A stretch of DNA of 64,000 nucleotides from Notoacmeibacter ruber (lineage in GTDB: Bacteria; Pseudomonadota; Alphaproteobacteria; Rhizobiales; Rhizobiaceae), in contig NZ_RCWN01000001.1 in assembly GCF_003668555.1 (NCBI RefSeq), positions 1,660,501-1,724,500 of the forward strand. The letters run 5' to 3'. Made by a program: the position numbers and the translations under genes. Below the pieces are notes generated by a model. The model was not told the DNA's origin, made no database searches, and saw nothing but the letters and a program-made list of their open reading frames with translations. Numbering within the stretch: position 1 is the stretch's first letter; each line of letters opens with the position of its first letter. Positions 25,145 through 34,381 of this stretch are shown here, piece after piece.

Positions 25145-28100
25145 AGCCGCTCGGCCGGATCGAGGCCGGACGATCCCGTTTGTCCCGAATTACCGTCTGG
25201 CGTTGAAATTTCGCTCCCAGGACGCTCGGCTTCGTTTGATTGGGCCTCTTGCTCGCGTCGCCGCGCTTCTTCCTCGGCGGCACGTCGAGCTTCTTCCTGA
25301 GCGGCACGCCGGGCCTCTTCCTCAGCCTGACGCCGCTCCTCTTCAGCTCTGCGGCGCGCTTCCTCTTCCTGCTGACGGCGTCGCTCTTCCGCTTCTGCCC
25401 GGCGTCTGGCAGCTTCTTCGGCGATCCGCTTTTCAAGCTCTTCGAGACGCGCCTGCTCCCGCTCGACCGCACGCAACGTCAGATACTGTTCCAGTATCGT
25501 CGTATCGATCGTGGCCGAGACCGCGTTGGGTGGACCAGCAAGCTTGATCCCGATAGCGGGCTGAAGCGAAGCCATGGCCGTCTCGCCGATTGGATCGAGC
25601 ACAAGGCGCAGATCGCCGTTGATATCATTGCTCGGTATCGCATAAGCCATGGTTCCCGTCAGCGAACCGCCCGGCACCTGCCACTCAAGGCGCGGACTTC
25701 TTGCGACGCCGCTCGCGACCGTCCAGGTGGATGGCTGCAATGCCAGTTCGACCGCTTCGCCATTGGCGAGCGCCGAGCGCGCCAGTTCGACCGCGGGGCC
25801 AATCGACTCGGTGGGATCGATCGGCGCATTTGTCTGCGATCTTTCTGTCTCCAGGCGATCGGCGCGCGCCAGTGTCTGGCCCAGAATGTCTGTCGCCAAC
25901 CCGCGAACCGCCACCACATCCCCGGAGGGCGTCACCGTCACCGAGCCGCTGAGCGACCGGACGAGGCGAGCCGGATCTGTTCCGCCGCCGGTCAATTGGG
26001 AGGAAAAGCTGACGGAGCCGTCAAGATAGCCGTCACTGATATCGGCGAGGCGGACATCGGCAACCCCGATTTCCAGATCGGCAAGAAGCGAGGGACCACT
26101 TCGGGTTAAGGTTGCGGCCCCACTGACCGCCGATCCGTTCCGTGTCGCCGAGAATTCACGTAGCGCAAGGCGCTCGCTCGCAGCTTCGATCACAAGACTG
26201 GCGTTCTCGGCCGATATTTGGCCGAGACTGATCTCACCGCTTTGGAGCGCCAGTGTGCCGTGGAAGGGGAGGCTTTGAGGCGCGGCAAACGCGTTATCGG
26301 CACGCCCATCGATAGAACCCTCGCTCCCCTCGTCCAATGCCTCGGTACCCTCGCCCTCAGACGAGAGGGGCAGCGCGATCGAAGGCAACTCCTCGCCAAC
26401 GAGACGGGAGACGAGATCGCCGAGATCAAAACGATCGGTCCACACCTCTCCATCGACCTCCGGCACGGCTTCACCGGCTGAAATCCGCATGGCACCGCTG
26501 TAGGCATTATCCCCGACAGCGCCGCTCATCTCGCTCAGTTGAACGGTATCACCCGATTGCCGCGCTTCGGCAGAGAGGCTGAACGGCAGGGAAAGTGCAT
26601 CGGTCGGCGCTGCCCATCCAAGAAGCTGGGTGATCGGCAGGATATCGTTCGCCTGAATCGAGAAGGAACCGCCGGCTCCGCCATCCTCCAGCAGGCGGAG
26701 TTCCGCCTGGGCCGCCATGTCATCGCCCTGCAACTGGCCCGAGAGCGCTCCCTCCTCATCGAGCGAGGCGTCCAGCGCGTAACGTCCGTCGGCCTCCAGC
26801 GGGAGGACCTCGAAGCCAAGAGCAGCAAGGACAGGCCTTAATCCACTTGTCCTAAGGGAAAGGGATCCGGACCGAACGGGTCGCCCCTCCTCGCCGGTTC
26901 GGAGATCCCCGTTTCCAGAAATTTCCGCAACAGCGCTTTCGCCTTCGAAGGTCACGTCAAGGGCATCGCCGGAAGCACCCAGAACGCTCAGGTCCAGCCG
27001 CACATCGCGACCCAGCGAAGGGGCGTTTTCGAGCCGTTTATCGCCCAGCCGCGCAAGTCTTGAGAGGGATGGAACGCCCCGTAACGCAGCCGTCAGGTCG
27101 GAAAGGTCGTCGGAAAGAATGGTCAGATCGAGGTCGAAACGGGGCTGGGAATCCGTCTCGCCGGCGATGACGCTCCCGGTTCCCGCGATCTGGCTGCCGG
27201 CAAGATTGTCCAGGCGCAGTTCGTCGATCTCGACCGCATCTTGCCCGGAGCGAAGTCTGATCGTGCCTCGATCTGCCGTAAGTCCTGAATAGACGAGCGG
27301 CCCGCCCGTCAGATTGAGCGTGAGCGACGATACGTCCTGGCCCGCACCAAGCCGTTCTCCGAGTAGCCCGGCGATTAGATCGATCGCACTTTCGCCCAGA
27401 CCATCGGTTTGTAGTTCGGCGACGAGAGCGCCTCCATCCTCCGATCGCTCGATCGAGCCGGTCAACCGCGACGGGCCGACAACCAGCTCAAGATCGGAAA
27501 ACCTTGTGAGTTGCCTGTCGAGAGACAGATCGGCCTCGAATCCAGCCGCGGATAGTGTGGCAAGCGTCTCGAACCGGCGAACGCCGAACCAGTCCAGAAA
27601 ATTGGCCGGCTGTCGAATGGCCAGCACCACACGTCCATCAAAGCCGGGGTTTTCTCCGGTCCTGAGCAGGCCGGTCGCTTCAAGCCTCGTACGTCCGGGA
27701 AGATCGGCGGCGAGTTGGTTGACCTGCCATTGACCGTCCGTCGCCTCGGCAGCCAGTTCCAGATCACGAATGGTCGTGGCGCCGTCGATCACGGCGGGCA
27801 ATCGAAGATCCAAACGGCCATCGATCGTCGGAGCAGGCAGCGTGGCAAAGAAGCTGAGGATCTGCTCGCGAATTTCGGTGAGCGAAACAGGACTCGAGCG
27901 GCCGAAGCGCGCCTCTTCATCCTCGATCGTGCCGCGCAACTCACCCGCAGGATCATCGCCGGAAAGCGAGCCCCCCAAAGTGTCACCTTCGAGACGGATG
28001 GCGAAAACCGGTTCGCCCGACAGATCCAACCGGCCGGATCCGGTCGCCGCATAGGGCGCATCGGTCGGGCCCGTCTCGAAACGCAACTCCTCGCTGATGA

Positions 28101-28908
28101 GGCTGTTTGGCGTTGCCTGGAGCGTTCCGTTCACGCGGATGGCCGCAGCAGTATCGCTGTCGTCCTCGTCCGGCTCGGACAGTCTTAGCCGAAAGTTTCC
28201 ATCCAGCCGCGGAAAGCCGTTTTCGGACGTCAGCCCGCCTTCGACAACGAGTGAAGCCGGATAATTTTCGGGCCTTACCCGTGCCGAAATCCCGACCGAA
28301 CCGTCGGGGCGTTGCGTCCCTGTCGACAGGCCGACATCCACCGTGCCAATTCCGGCGACCAACGCGCTCCCGTCCGCTCGCCACGGCCCCGCGAGCGATC
28401 GGGCAGAAAGTTCCGCATCGACGTTGTCGACCCTGATTTCGGAGCGCCCCTCTCCCCGATTGATGAAGAGCGCGCCATCGGAAATGGCCAGTCGCTCCAC
28501 GGTGATTTGCTGTAATCCTTCGGGAATACGCATGTGAAAGGGCCAGTCGACCCGTCCGTCGGGCTGAGCCTGAAGCAGCAGAAGAGGCGCGTCCATCCGC
28601 ATGTCGAAGATGCGAAACTCGCCTGAGAGAAGCGGGCCCAGTTCTGCATCCAGAGAAAAGGTCTCCGAGACGAGGATCGGCTCTCCCTCCTCATCCGTCA
28701 CCGTTACGTCGTGAAAGGTGATGGAGGGAAAAGGCAGCAGTCGCACGGAGGTCTGGCCGTCCACGGAAACAGGACGTCCCAACAATTGAGACGATTGTTG
28801 CTCAAAGCGCCCGCGATAATCGGTCCAGTCGATAAAGGGCGGCAAGATTGCCGCCGCCGCCAGAACGACGACCAGTATTCCTCCGATGAAGACCAGTAAA
28901 CGGGCCAG
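25102..28908 (-). CDS. Giant AsmA-family protein with apparent CTG start
   Basis: About 1268 residues. An N-terminal transmembrane helix (ARLLVFIGGILVVVLAAAA) precedes PPFIDWTDYRGRFEQQSSQL, the AsmA signature, then long beta-rich repeats of the TamB/AsmA bridge type and AsmA_2-like segments to about residue 1150. The end is a Glu/Arg-rich coiled coil (about 1150-1230). Such proteins span the periplasm and are linked to lipid transfer to the outer membrane. No ATG, GTG or TTG exists in frame between the upstream TGA and the helix; CTG 28908 has GAGGAG at 28916-28921, seven bases away. A TTG at 28845 would remove the membrane helix. The gene converges on and overlaps the RHH gene. Confidence 0.88.
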   Translation of the reverse strand: MARLLVFIGGILVVVLAAAAILPPFIDWTDYRGRFEQQSSQLLGRPVSVDGQTSVRLLPFPSITFHDVTVTDEEGEPILVSETFSLDAELGPLLSGEFRIFDMRMDAPLLLLQAQPDGRVDWPFHMRIPEGLQQITVERLAISDGALFINRGEGRSEIRVDNVDAELSARSLAGPWRADGSALVAGIGTVDVGLSTGTQRPDGSVGISARVRPENYPASLVVEGGLTSENGFPRLDGNFRLRLSEPDEDDSDTAAAIRVNGTLQATPNSLISEELRFETGPTDAPYAATGSGRLDLSGEPVFAIRLEGDTLGGSLSGDDPAGELRGTIEDEEARFGRSSPVSLTEIREQILSFFATLPAPTIDGRLDLRLPAVIDGATTIRDLELAAEATDGQWQVNQLAADLPGRTRLEATGLLRTGENPGFDGRVVLAIRQPANFLDWFGVRRFETLATLSAAGFEADLSLDRQLTRFSDLELVVGPSRLTGSIERSEDGGALVAELQTDGLGESAIDLIAGLLGERLGAGQDVSSLTLNLTGGPLVYSGLTADRGTIRLRSGQDAVEIDELRLDNLAGSQIAGTGSVIAGETDSQPRFDLDLTILSDDLSDLTAALRGVPSLSRLARLGDKRLENAPSLGRDVRLDLSVLGASGDALDVTFEGESAVAEISGNGDLRTGEEGRPVRSGSLSLRTSGLRPVLAALGFEVLPLEADGRYALDASLDEEGALSGQLQGDDMAAQAELRLLEDGGAGGSFSIQANDILPITQLLGWAAPTDALSLPFSLSAEARQSGDTVQLSEMSGAVGDNAYSGAMRISAGEAVPEVDGEVWTDRFDLGDLVSRLVGEELPSIALPLSSEGEGTEALDEGSEGSIDGRADNAFAAPQSLPFHGTLALQSGEISLGQISAENASLVIEAASERLALREFSATRNGSAVSGAATLTRSGPSLLADLEIGVADVRLADISDGYLDGSVSFSSQLTGGGTDPARLVRSLSGSVTVTPSGDVVAVRGLATDILGQTLARADRLETERSQTNAPIDPTESIGPAVELARSALANGEAVELALQPSTWTVASGVARSPRLEWQVPGGSLTGTMAYAIPSNDINGDLRLVLDPIGETAMASLQPAIGIKLAGPPNAVSATIDTTILEQYLTLRAVEREQARLEELEKRIAEEAARRRAEAEERRRQQEEEARRRAEEERRQAEEEARRAAQEEARRAAEEEARRREQEAQSNEAERPGSEISTPDGNSGQTGSSGLDPAERLQLEELVPDLVPDG

Positions 28909-29126
28909 AGCGATTCTCCTCGACAGTTCGCGCCGTCAATCGCCACACAAACCGCGAATTGCCTTGCGGTTCAAGCCCGCCACCACCCTATGCAGAGCAA
29001 TTGCTGGGCAAACGCGGCTTCAAAGCCAAAACTTCCCGCTTGGAAGACGGAATAGAGAGTATTCGCCACAACTTGCACAAGTGCGATGACTCTGAAATTT
29101 AATGTTGGAGGGAGGCCCGAAAAACG

Positions 29127-29651
29127 ATGACCGATAGCGAGAGCCGAAACACAGCGCCGCGGTTCGCTGAAGACGGCTGGTTTCTCTCACGCCCCATCAG
29201 GGTGTTATCCGAGTGGATCGATTATAACGGTCATATGAACATGGCCTACTATAATCGGGTCTGCGATCTCGGCGTCGACGACCTTTTCGGCCATCTCGGA
29301 ATCGGCGCCGATTACCGCGAAAGCCGTAATCTCTCCATATACACCGCCGAATTTCACACTCGCTTCATCAGGGAAGTGAAGGAAGGCGAAACGCTGATCG
29401 TCGCGACGCAGATGATCGATCATGATGAAAAGCGGGTTCATCTCTTTCAGGAAGTCCGCCACGCGTCTGAAGGCTGGCTCGCCGCGACAGGCGAAGGGCT
29501 CAATCTTCACGTCGATATGACCGGGCCGAAAGTCGCCCCCTTTCCGGACGATATCCGCGCCGCCCTCGATCAGCTTGCATCCCGGCAATCCGCCTTGCCG
29601 CAGCCGGCCGCTGCGGGAGGCGCGATCCGGGTGAAGCGGGCCGCGCGATGA
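29127..29651 (+). CDS. Hot-dog fold acyl-CoA thioesterase
   Basis: 174 residues of the 4-hydroxybenzoyl-CoA thioesterase type. The active-site region is WIDYNGHMNMAYYNRVCD, with later YTAEFHTRFIREVKEGE and HLFQEVRHASEGWLAATGE. It resembles thioesterases found near carnitine or betaine catabolism, but no such genes are here, so the acyl substrate is unknown. Its stop overlaps the ATG of the ClC gene by four bases, making an operon of two. Confidence 0.83.
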   Translation: MTDSESRNTAPRFAEDGWFLSRPIRVLSEWIDYNGHMNMAYYNRVCDLGVDDLFGHLGIGADYRESRNLSIYTAEFHTRFIREVKEGETLIVATQMIDHDEKRVHLFQEVRHASEGWLAATGEGLNLHVDMTGPKVAPFPDDIRAALDQLASRQSALPQPAAAGGAIRVKRAAR

Positions 29652-31303
29652 GCGCCGCCGAGAAGGGATGGCTGCGGACGCATGGCGGCCGGTTTCTCGA
29701 TCGCATCCTTGGCTGGGTCGGGCCGAACTGGAATGACTTCACGGCGAGCCGCCAACCCCTGATCTGGCTGATGGCGCTGGTTTGTGGACTGGCTGCGGGT
29801 GTTGTAGCCATCGCCTTTCGAGAGGCTATCTTTCTGATCCAGTATCTTTGGGTCGGCATTCGAACCGAATCTCTCGTTCCCTGGATCTATGCAAAGTCGG
29901 GTTGGCTCATTTTTCTCGGCCCTCCCTGCGCCGGCTTGCTCGTCGGCCTCATCATCGAACGCATATCCGTCCGCCGTCCGTTCGGCGTGGCGGACGTCAT
30001 CGAAGTACGGGCCAGCGCGCGACCGCGCCTTTCCAAGGCGGATGGCGCCTGGAGCGCACTCGCCACGGTGATTTCGCTGGGGGGCGGTGCCAGCGCAGGA
30101 CGTGAAGGCCCCGTCGTTCATCTCGGCGCAACGCTAGCAACCGCGCTCGTCTCCAAACTCCAACTGCCCTTGTGGTCGCGGCGCACAATCCTCGCCGCCG
30201 GGGCAGCCAGCGCAATTTCGGCTTCGTTCAATGCGCCCATCGCCGGCGTTCTCTTCGCCCACGAGGTCATTCTCAACCATTATTCGAGGCGCGCCTTTGT
30301 GCCGATCGTCATCGCTTCCGCCGCCGGCTCCATCCTCTCGCGGCTATGGAGCGGCGATGCACCCGCCTTCAACGTGCCGCCGCTTTCCGTTGCGACCTAT
30401 TGGGAGTTTCCGGCTTTCGCGCTTCTCGGCATCGTGTGCGCACTCGTGGCGATTTCCTTTCAGTTCAGCCTGTTCGCAGCGGATTATATCGCGCGCGGTA
30501 TCCCGATGCCCCTCTGGCTCCGGCCCGTTCTGGGCGGGCTGGTGGTCGGCACGATCGGCGTCGCCTATCCCGAAATTCTCGGCGTCGGCTACGGTACCAC
30601 CGACCAGGCGCTGCATGGCGAAATACCGCTCCTGACGATCCTCACCCTTCTGGTGCTCAAGATCGTGGCGACCTCCGTCACGCTGGCCTCGCGATTTGGA
30701 GGCGGCGTGTTTTCGCCGGCACTCTATCTGGGCGCCATGGCCGGCGCTGCCTTCGGCCAGATCGCGGCATCGATCGTTTCTGTCGACTCGTCGGCGACCG
30801 GACTCTACGCGGCGCTGGGCATGGGCGCGGTTGCCGGCGCGGTGCTCGGCGCGCCTGTCTCGACGGCCCTGATCGTCTTCGAACTGACCGGCGGCTATGC
30901 GCTCTCCATCGCGCTTCTGCTCACCGTGGCGGTTGCCCACGGGGTCAATCACGCGTTTCACGGGCGGTCGTGGTTTCAGTGGCAGCTCGAGGGGCGCGGC
31001 CTCAATCTGCGCGCCGGCCCACATCGCGATCTCGCCATGCGGACCAAGGTCATGGACATCATGACCATGCCCGAAGAGGACGCCGAGCCGGAAACGTTGA
31101 CCGAAGAACAGCAGGAGACGGCGCTGCGCCCCAATGACACGCTGGAAGCCGCTCTGAGGCGCTTCGACAATAGCGGCCGGTCGCGCCTGCCGGTGGTCGA
31201 CCCGCAGAACAGCGAAACGGTGATCGCCCATCTGACGCAGATCAAGGCCCTGTCCCACTATAACCGCGCCCTTATCTCGGTCTCGGAAGAAGAACACCGA
31301 TAG
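29648..31303 (+). CDS. ClC-family chloride channel/transporter with C-terminal CBS-like tail
   Basis: 551 residues with about ten membrane helices. The selectivity-filter motif GREGP (Glu153 the gating glutamate) and GGGVFSPALYLGAMAG are clear. The first filter motif, GSGIP in classic ClC proteins, is replaced by GVADVIEV, so anion preference or gating may differ. After the membrane part comes a short region with RPNDTLEAALRRFDNSGRSRLPVV, resembling part of a CBS module. A role in chloride or fluoride movement, or acid resistance, is possible; substrate unproven. Confidence 0.87.
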   Translation: MSAAEKGWLRTHGGRFLDRILGWVGPNWNDFTASRQPLIWLMALVCGLAAGVVAIAFREAIFLIQYLWVGIRTESLVPWIYAKSGWLIFLGPPCAGLLVGLIIERISVRRPFGVADVIEVRASARPRLSKADGAWSALATVISLGGGASAGREGPVVHLGATLATALVSKLQLPLWSRRTILAAGAASAISASFNAPIAGVLFAHEVILNHYSRRAFVPIVIASAAGSILSRLWSGDAPAFNVPPLSVATYWEFPAFALLGIVCALVAISFQFSLFAADYIARGIPMPLWLRPVLGGLVVGTIGVAYPEILGVGYGTTDQALHGEIPLLTILTLLVLKIVATSVTLASRFGGGVFSPALYLGAMAGAAFGQIAASIVSVDSSATGLYAALGMGAVAGAVLGAPVSTALIVFELTGGYALSIALLLTVAVAHGVNHAFHGRSWFQWQLEGRGLNLRAGPHRDLAMRTKVMDIMTMPEEDAEPETLTEEQQETALRPNDTLEAALRRFDNSGRSRLPVVDPQNSETVIAHLTQIKALSHYNRALISVSEEEHR

Positions 31304-31385
31304 ACGGATACGCTTTCCATCACTTTTCGCATCCCCGTTCCCGTTTTGTATGGTAACGGCGGGCCGAATCGCTACATCTGGTGGC

Positions 31386-33860
31386 ATGATCGATCTTCCT
31401 GACGACTGGCCCCTGCCCGGCGAAGGCCAGAATTCACAGACGCGTTCCGGCGGCATCGCCGCACGCGCCATGGCAGCCCGTGGCCAACAGCGTGCCCCGG
31501 ATTTCGTAGCCGGTCTGAATGCGGAACAGCGCCTTGCCGTCGAGACCACTGAAGGGCCCGTGTTGGTCCTTGCCGGCGCGGGCACGGGCAAGACCCGCGT
31601 TCTGACCACCCGCATCGCCCACATTCTGTCGAGCGGCAAGGCGTGGCCGAGCCAGATTCTCGCCGTGACCTTCACCAACAAGGCCGCACGCGAGATGAAG
31701 GAGCGCATCGGTCTGCTCGTCGGCGAACAGATCGAGGGGATGCCCTGGCTCGGCACCTTCCACTCGATCGGCGTGAAGATGCTGCGCAAGCATGCCGAAC
31801 TGGTCGGGCTGAAAAACACCTTCACCATTCTGGACACGGACGACCAGATCCGCCTGCTGAAACAGGTGATCCAGGCCGAAGGGCTCGATGACAAGCGCTG
31901 GACGGCCAAGACGCTCGCCGGTCTCATTGATGGCTGGAAGAACAAGGCACTTGGCCCCGACGCCATACCCGAGGGCGATGCACGCAGCTTTGGCAATGGC
32001 AAGGGCCGCGAGCTCTACCGCGCCTACCAGCGCCGCTTGATTGAACTGAATGCCACGGATTTCGGTGATCTGCTGCTGCATCCGATCGCGATCTTCCGCA
32101 ACCATGCCGATGTGCTGGCGGAATATCACCGCCGCTTCCGCTACATTCTCGTCGACGAATATCAGGATACCAACGTCGCCCAGTATTTGTGGCTGCGCCT
32201 GCTGGCGCAGCGTCCGGATGGCAGCGACGTCAATCTGTGTTGCGTCGGCGATGACGACCAGTCGATCTATGGCTGGCGCGGGGCGGAAGTCGACAACATC
32301 CTGCGGTTCGAGAAGGATTTTCCGGGCGCGACCGTCATCCGGCTCGAACGCAATTATCGTTCGACGGAACATATCCTCGCGGCGGCTTCATCCCTGATCG
32401 CCAATAATGAAAGCCGCCTCGGCAAGACGCTTTTCACGGATATTGCGGACCCCGACGCCGAACGGGTCAAGGTTCATGCCTCTTGGGACAGCGAGGAGGA
32501 AGCGCGCGCCATTGGCGAGGAAATCGAAGCCCTGCAGACCAAAGGCGAGAAACTGAACGACATCGCGATTCTCGTCCGCGCCTCTTTCCAGATGCGCGAA
32601 TTCGAAGAACGCTTCGTCACTCTCGGCCTGCCCTACCGGGTCATCGGTGGTCCCCGCTTCTACGAGCGCAAGGAAATTCGCGACGCCATGGCGTATTTCC
32701 GTGTCGTCGCGCAACCGGCCGATGATCTGGCATTCGAGCGTATCGTCAATGTGCCGAAACGCGGCATTGGGGATACCAGCGTCCGGCTGATCCATGACAC
32801 AGCGCGCGCACGCCAGTGCCCCATGTTGCAGGCTGCTGCCGATCTGGTTGGAACCGATGAGGTCAAGGGCAAGACCAGAAGCTCCTTGCGCGAGGTCGTC
32901 GAGAACTTCAGGCGATGGAGCCAAGCCCTTGAATCGACTCCGCATGTCGAGCTGGCTGAATCGATACTTGAGGAGAGCGGCTATATCGACATGTGGAAGG
33001 CGGATAAGTCCGCCGAAGCCGCCGGCCGCCTCGATAACCTCAAGGAACTGATTGAGGCGATGGGCGAATATGAGAGCCTGCGCGCCTTCCTCGAACATGT
33101 TGCGCTCGTGATGGACAATAGCGACGACGCCGAGATCGACGCGGTCTCCGTTATGACACTGCACAGCGCAAAGGGCCTCGAATTCGATACCGTCTTCCTG
33201 CCAGGCATGGAGGAAGGACTTTTCCCTCACCAGCGCAGCATGGACGAAGGCGGCCGTGCCGGCTTGGAGGAAGAGCGCCGCCTCGCCTATGTCGGCGTCA
33301 CCCGCGCCCGGCGCAATCTGCACATCTGGTTCGCCTCCAATCGCCGTATTCACGGCCTTTGGCAGAGCACCATCCCCAGCCGTTTCGTCGACGAACTGCC
33401 GGAAGCCCATGTCGAGGTGATGGAAGCGTCAAACAGTTATGGCGGTTACGGCGCCGGTGGTTTTGGCGAACGTGGCGGATATGGTGCCTCGCGCTTCGAC
33501 CGGATGGAGCCTTTCGGTTCTTCTTACGGATCGCCGGGTTGGCAACGCGCCCAGCGGAACAAAAACGACGCCACCCGCGAAAACTGGGGCGGGCGTTCGG
33601 GTATGGGCGTCTCTTCGCGTGTGGAGCGGATCGGCTATGGTGAGCCGGAGGGCGGCCGCCGCGGGCGTCACATCGAGGGCGAACTGGTCGCCAAAAGCGT
33701 CACCGACACACCGAATCGATTCTCGAACGGCGACCGTGTGTTCCATCTGAAATTCGGCAACGGCACGGTGGCGGCGGTCGATGGCAACAAGCTGACGGTC
33801 GATTTCGACAAGGCCGGCCAGAAGCGCGTTCTTGAAAGCTTCCTCAACCCGCCTGGCTGA
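31386..33860 (+). CDS. uvrD: UvrD/PcrA-type DNA helicase
   Basis: 3'-5' superfamily 1A helicase for excision repair and replication. About 824 residues: Walker A AGAGTGKT (64-70 region), [23 protein letters not shown], the Walker B [19 protein letters not shown], and [29 protein letters not shown] in the second half. The C-terminus has a glycine/tyrosine-rich linker, then [19 protein letters not shown], the Tudor-like PcrA end. ATG 31386 is preferred to ATG 31350, which lacks a ribosome site; both are possible. Also named pcrA. Confidence 0.95.
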   Translation: [824 protein letters not shown]

Positions 33861-33948
33861 GCTCGGGTGGCTTGCGTCACCCATCCAGGCCCAGGACCTA
33901 TTCATTTCGTTTGAGATGCAATCCTCGGTTTCCGATAAGGAGGCAGTG

Positions 33949-34328
33949 ATGCGTGATTTATTTATTTACTGAGCGAGCGCCAGATGGCGCGAATATCGCC
34001 GAATTTGCATGTGCGGGCGTTGACGACGGAAGCAGCGGCAGGTCAGCGCTATATCGCATCTGGACCAGTACTCTGGATGGCTGAAATCGTCGAAACCATC
34101 CGGCGCGAATGTCCATCTTCGGCAAGACGGGTTCCCCGGCGAAGGCTGCCCGACTGGCTCGTGCGGCTGTCCGCCTTCTTCGTCCCGGTGACCCGATCCT
34201 GCCTGTTCGAACTCGGCAAGTATCGTTCTGTCTCGGGTACCAAAGCGTTCCGGGATTTCGGATGGGAGCCGAGGCCAGCGGCAACGACAATCCGGGACAC
34301 GGTGGCAAGTCTGGAAAGATCAAAGTAA
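33949..34328 (+). pseudogene. Remnant of an NAD(P)-dependent reductase/epimerase
   Basis: The stretch from 33984 encodes the C-terminal third of an extended-SDR protein of the dihydroflavonol-reductase type: AAGQRYIASG, SARRVPRRRLPDWLVRL, ELGKYRSVSGTKAFRDFGW and TIRDTVASL. No Rossmann or catalytic part precedes it. Just upstream, an ideal ribosome site (AAGGAGG, 33938-33944) and ATG 33949 open a frame that ends after seven codons (MRDLFIY). The picture fits an internal deletion that kept start and tail. No other gene was seen in 33861-34381. Confidence 0.7.
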
Positions 34329-34381
34329 GGCGTGACCGGCACGATTGAATTGGTGAGCAGGCTGATACGGCGGGGCGTGGC

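Noticed and set aside
25217..25440. Repetitive Glu/Arg/Ala-coding tract at the end of the AsmA gene
   Set aside because: It is a low-complexity coiled coil of the protein, not a DNA repeat element or CRISPR-like array.
30344..32002. A 552-codon open frame on the minus strand
   Set aside because: It lies wholly opposite the ClC gene and the start of uvrD, has low-complexity composition, and matches no family; it is a mirror of GC-rich coding.
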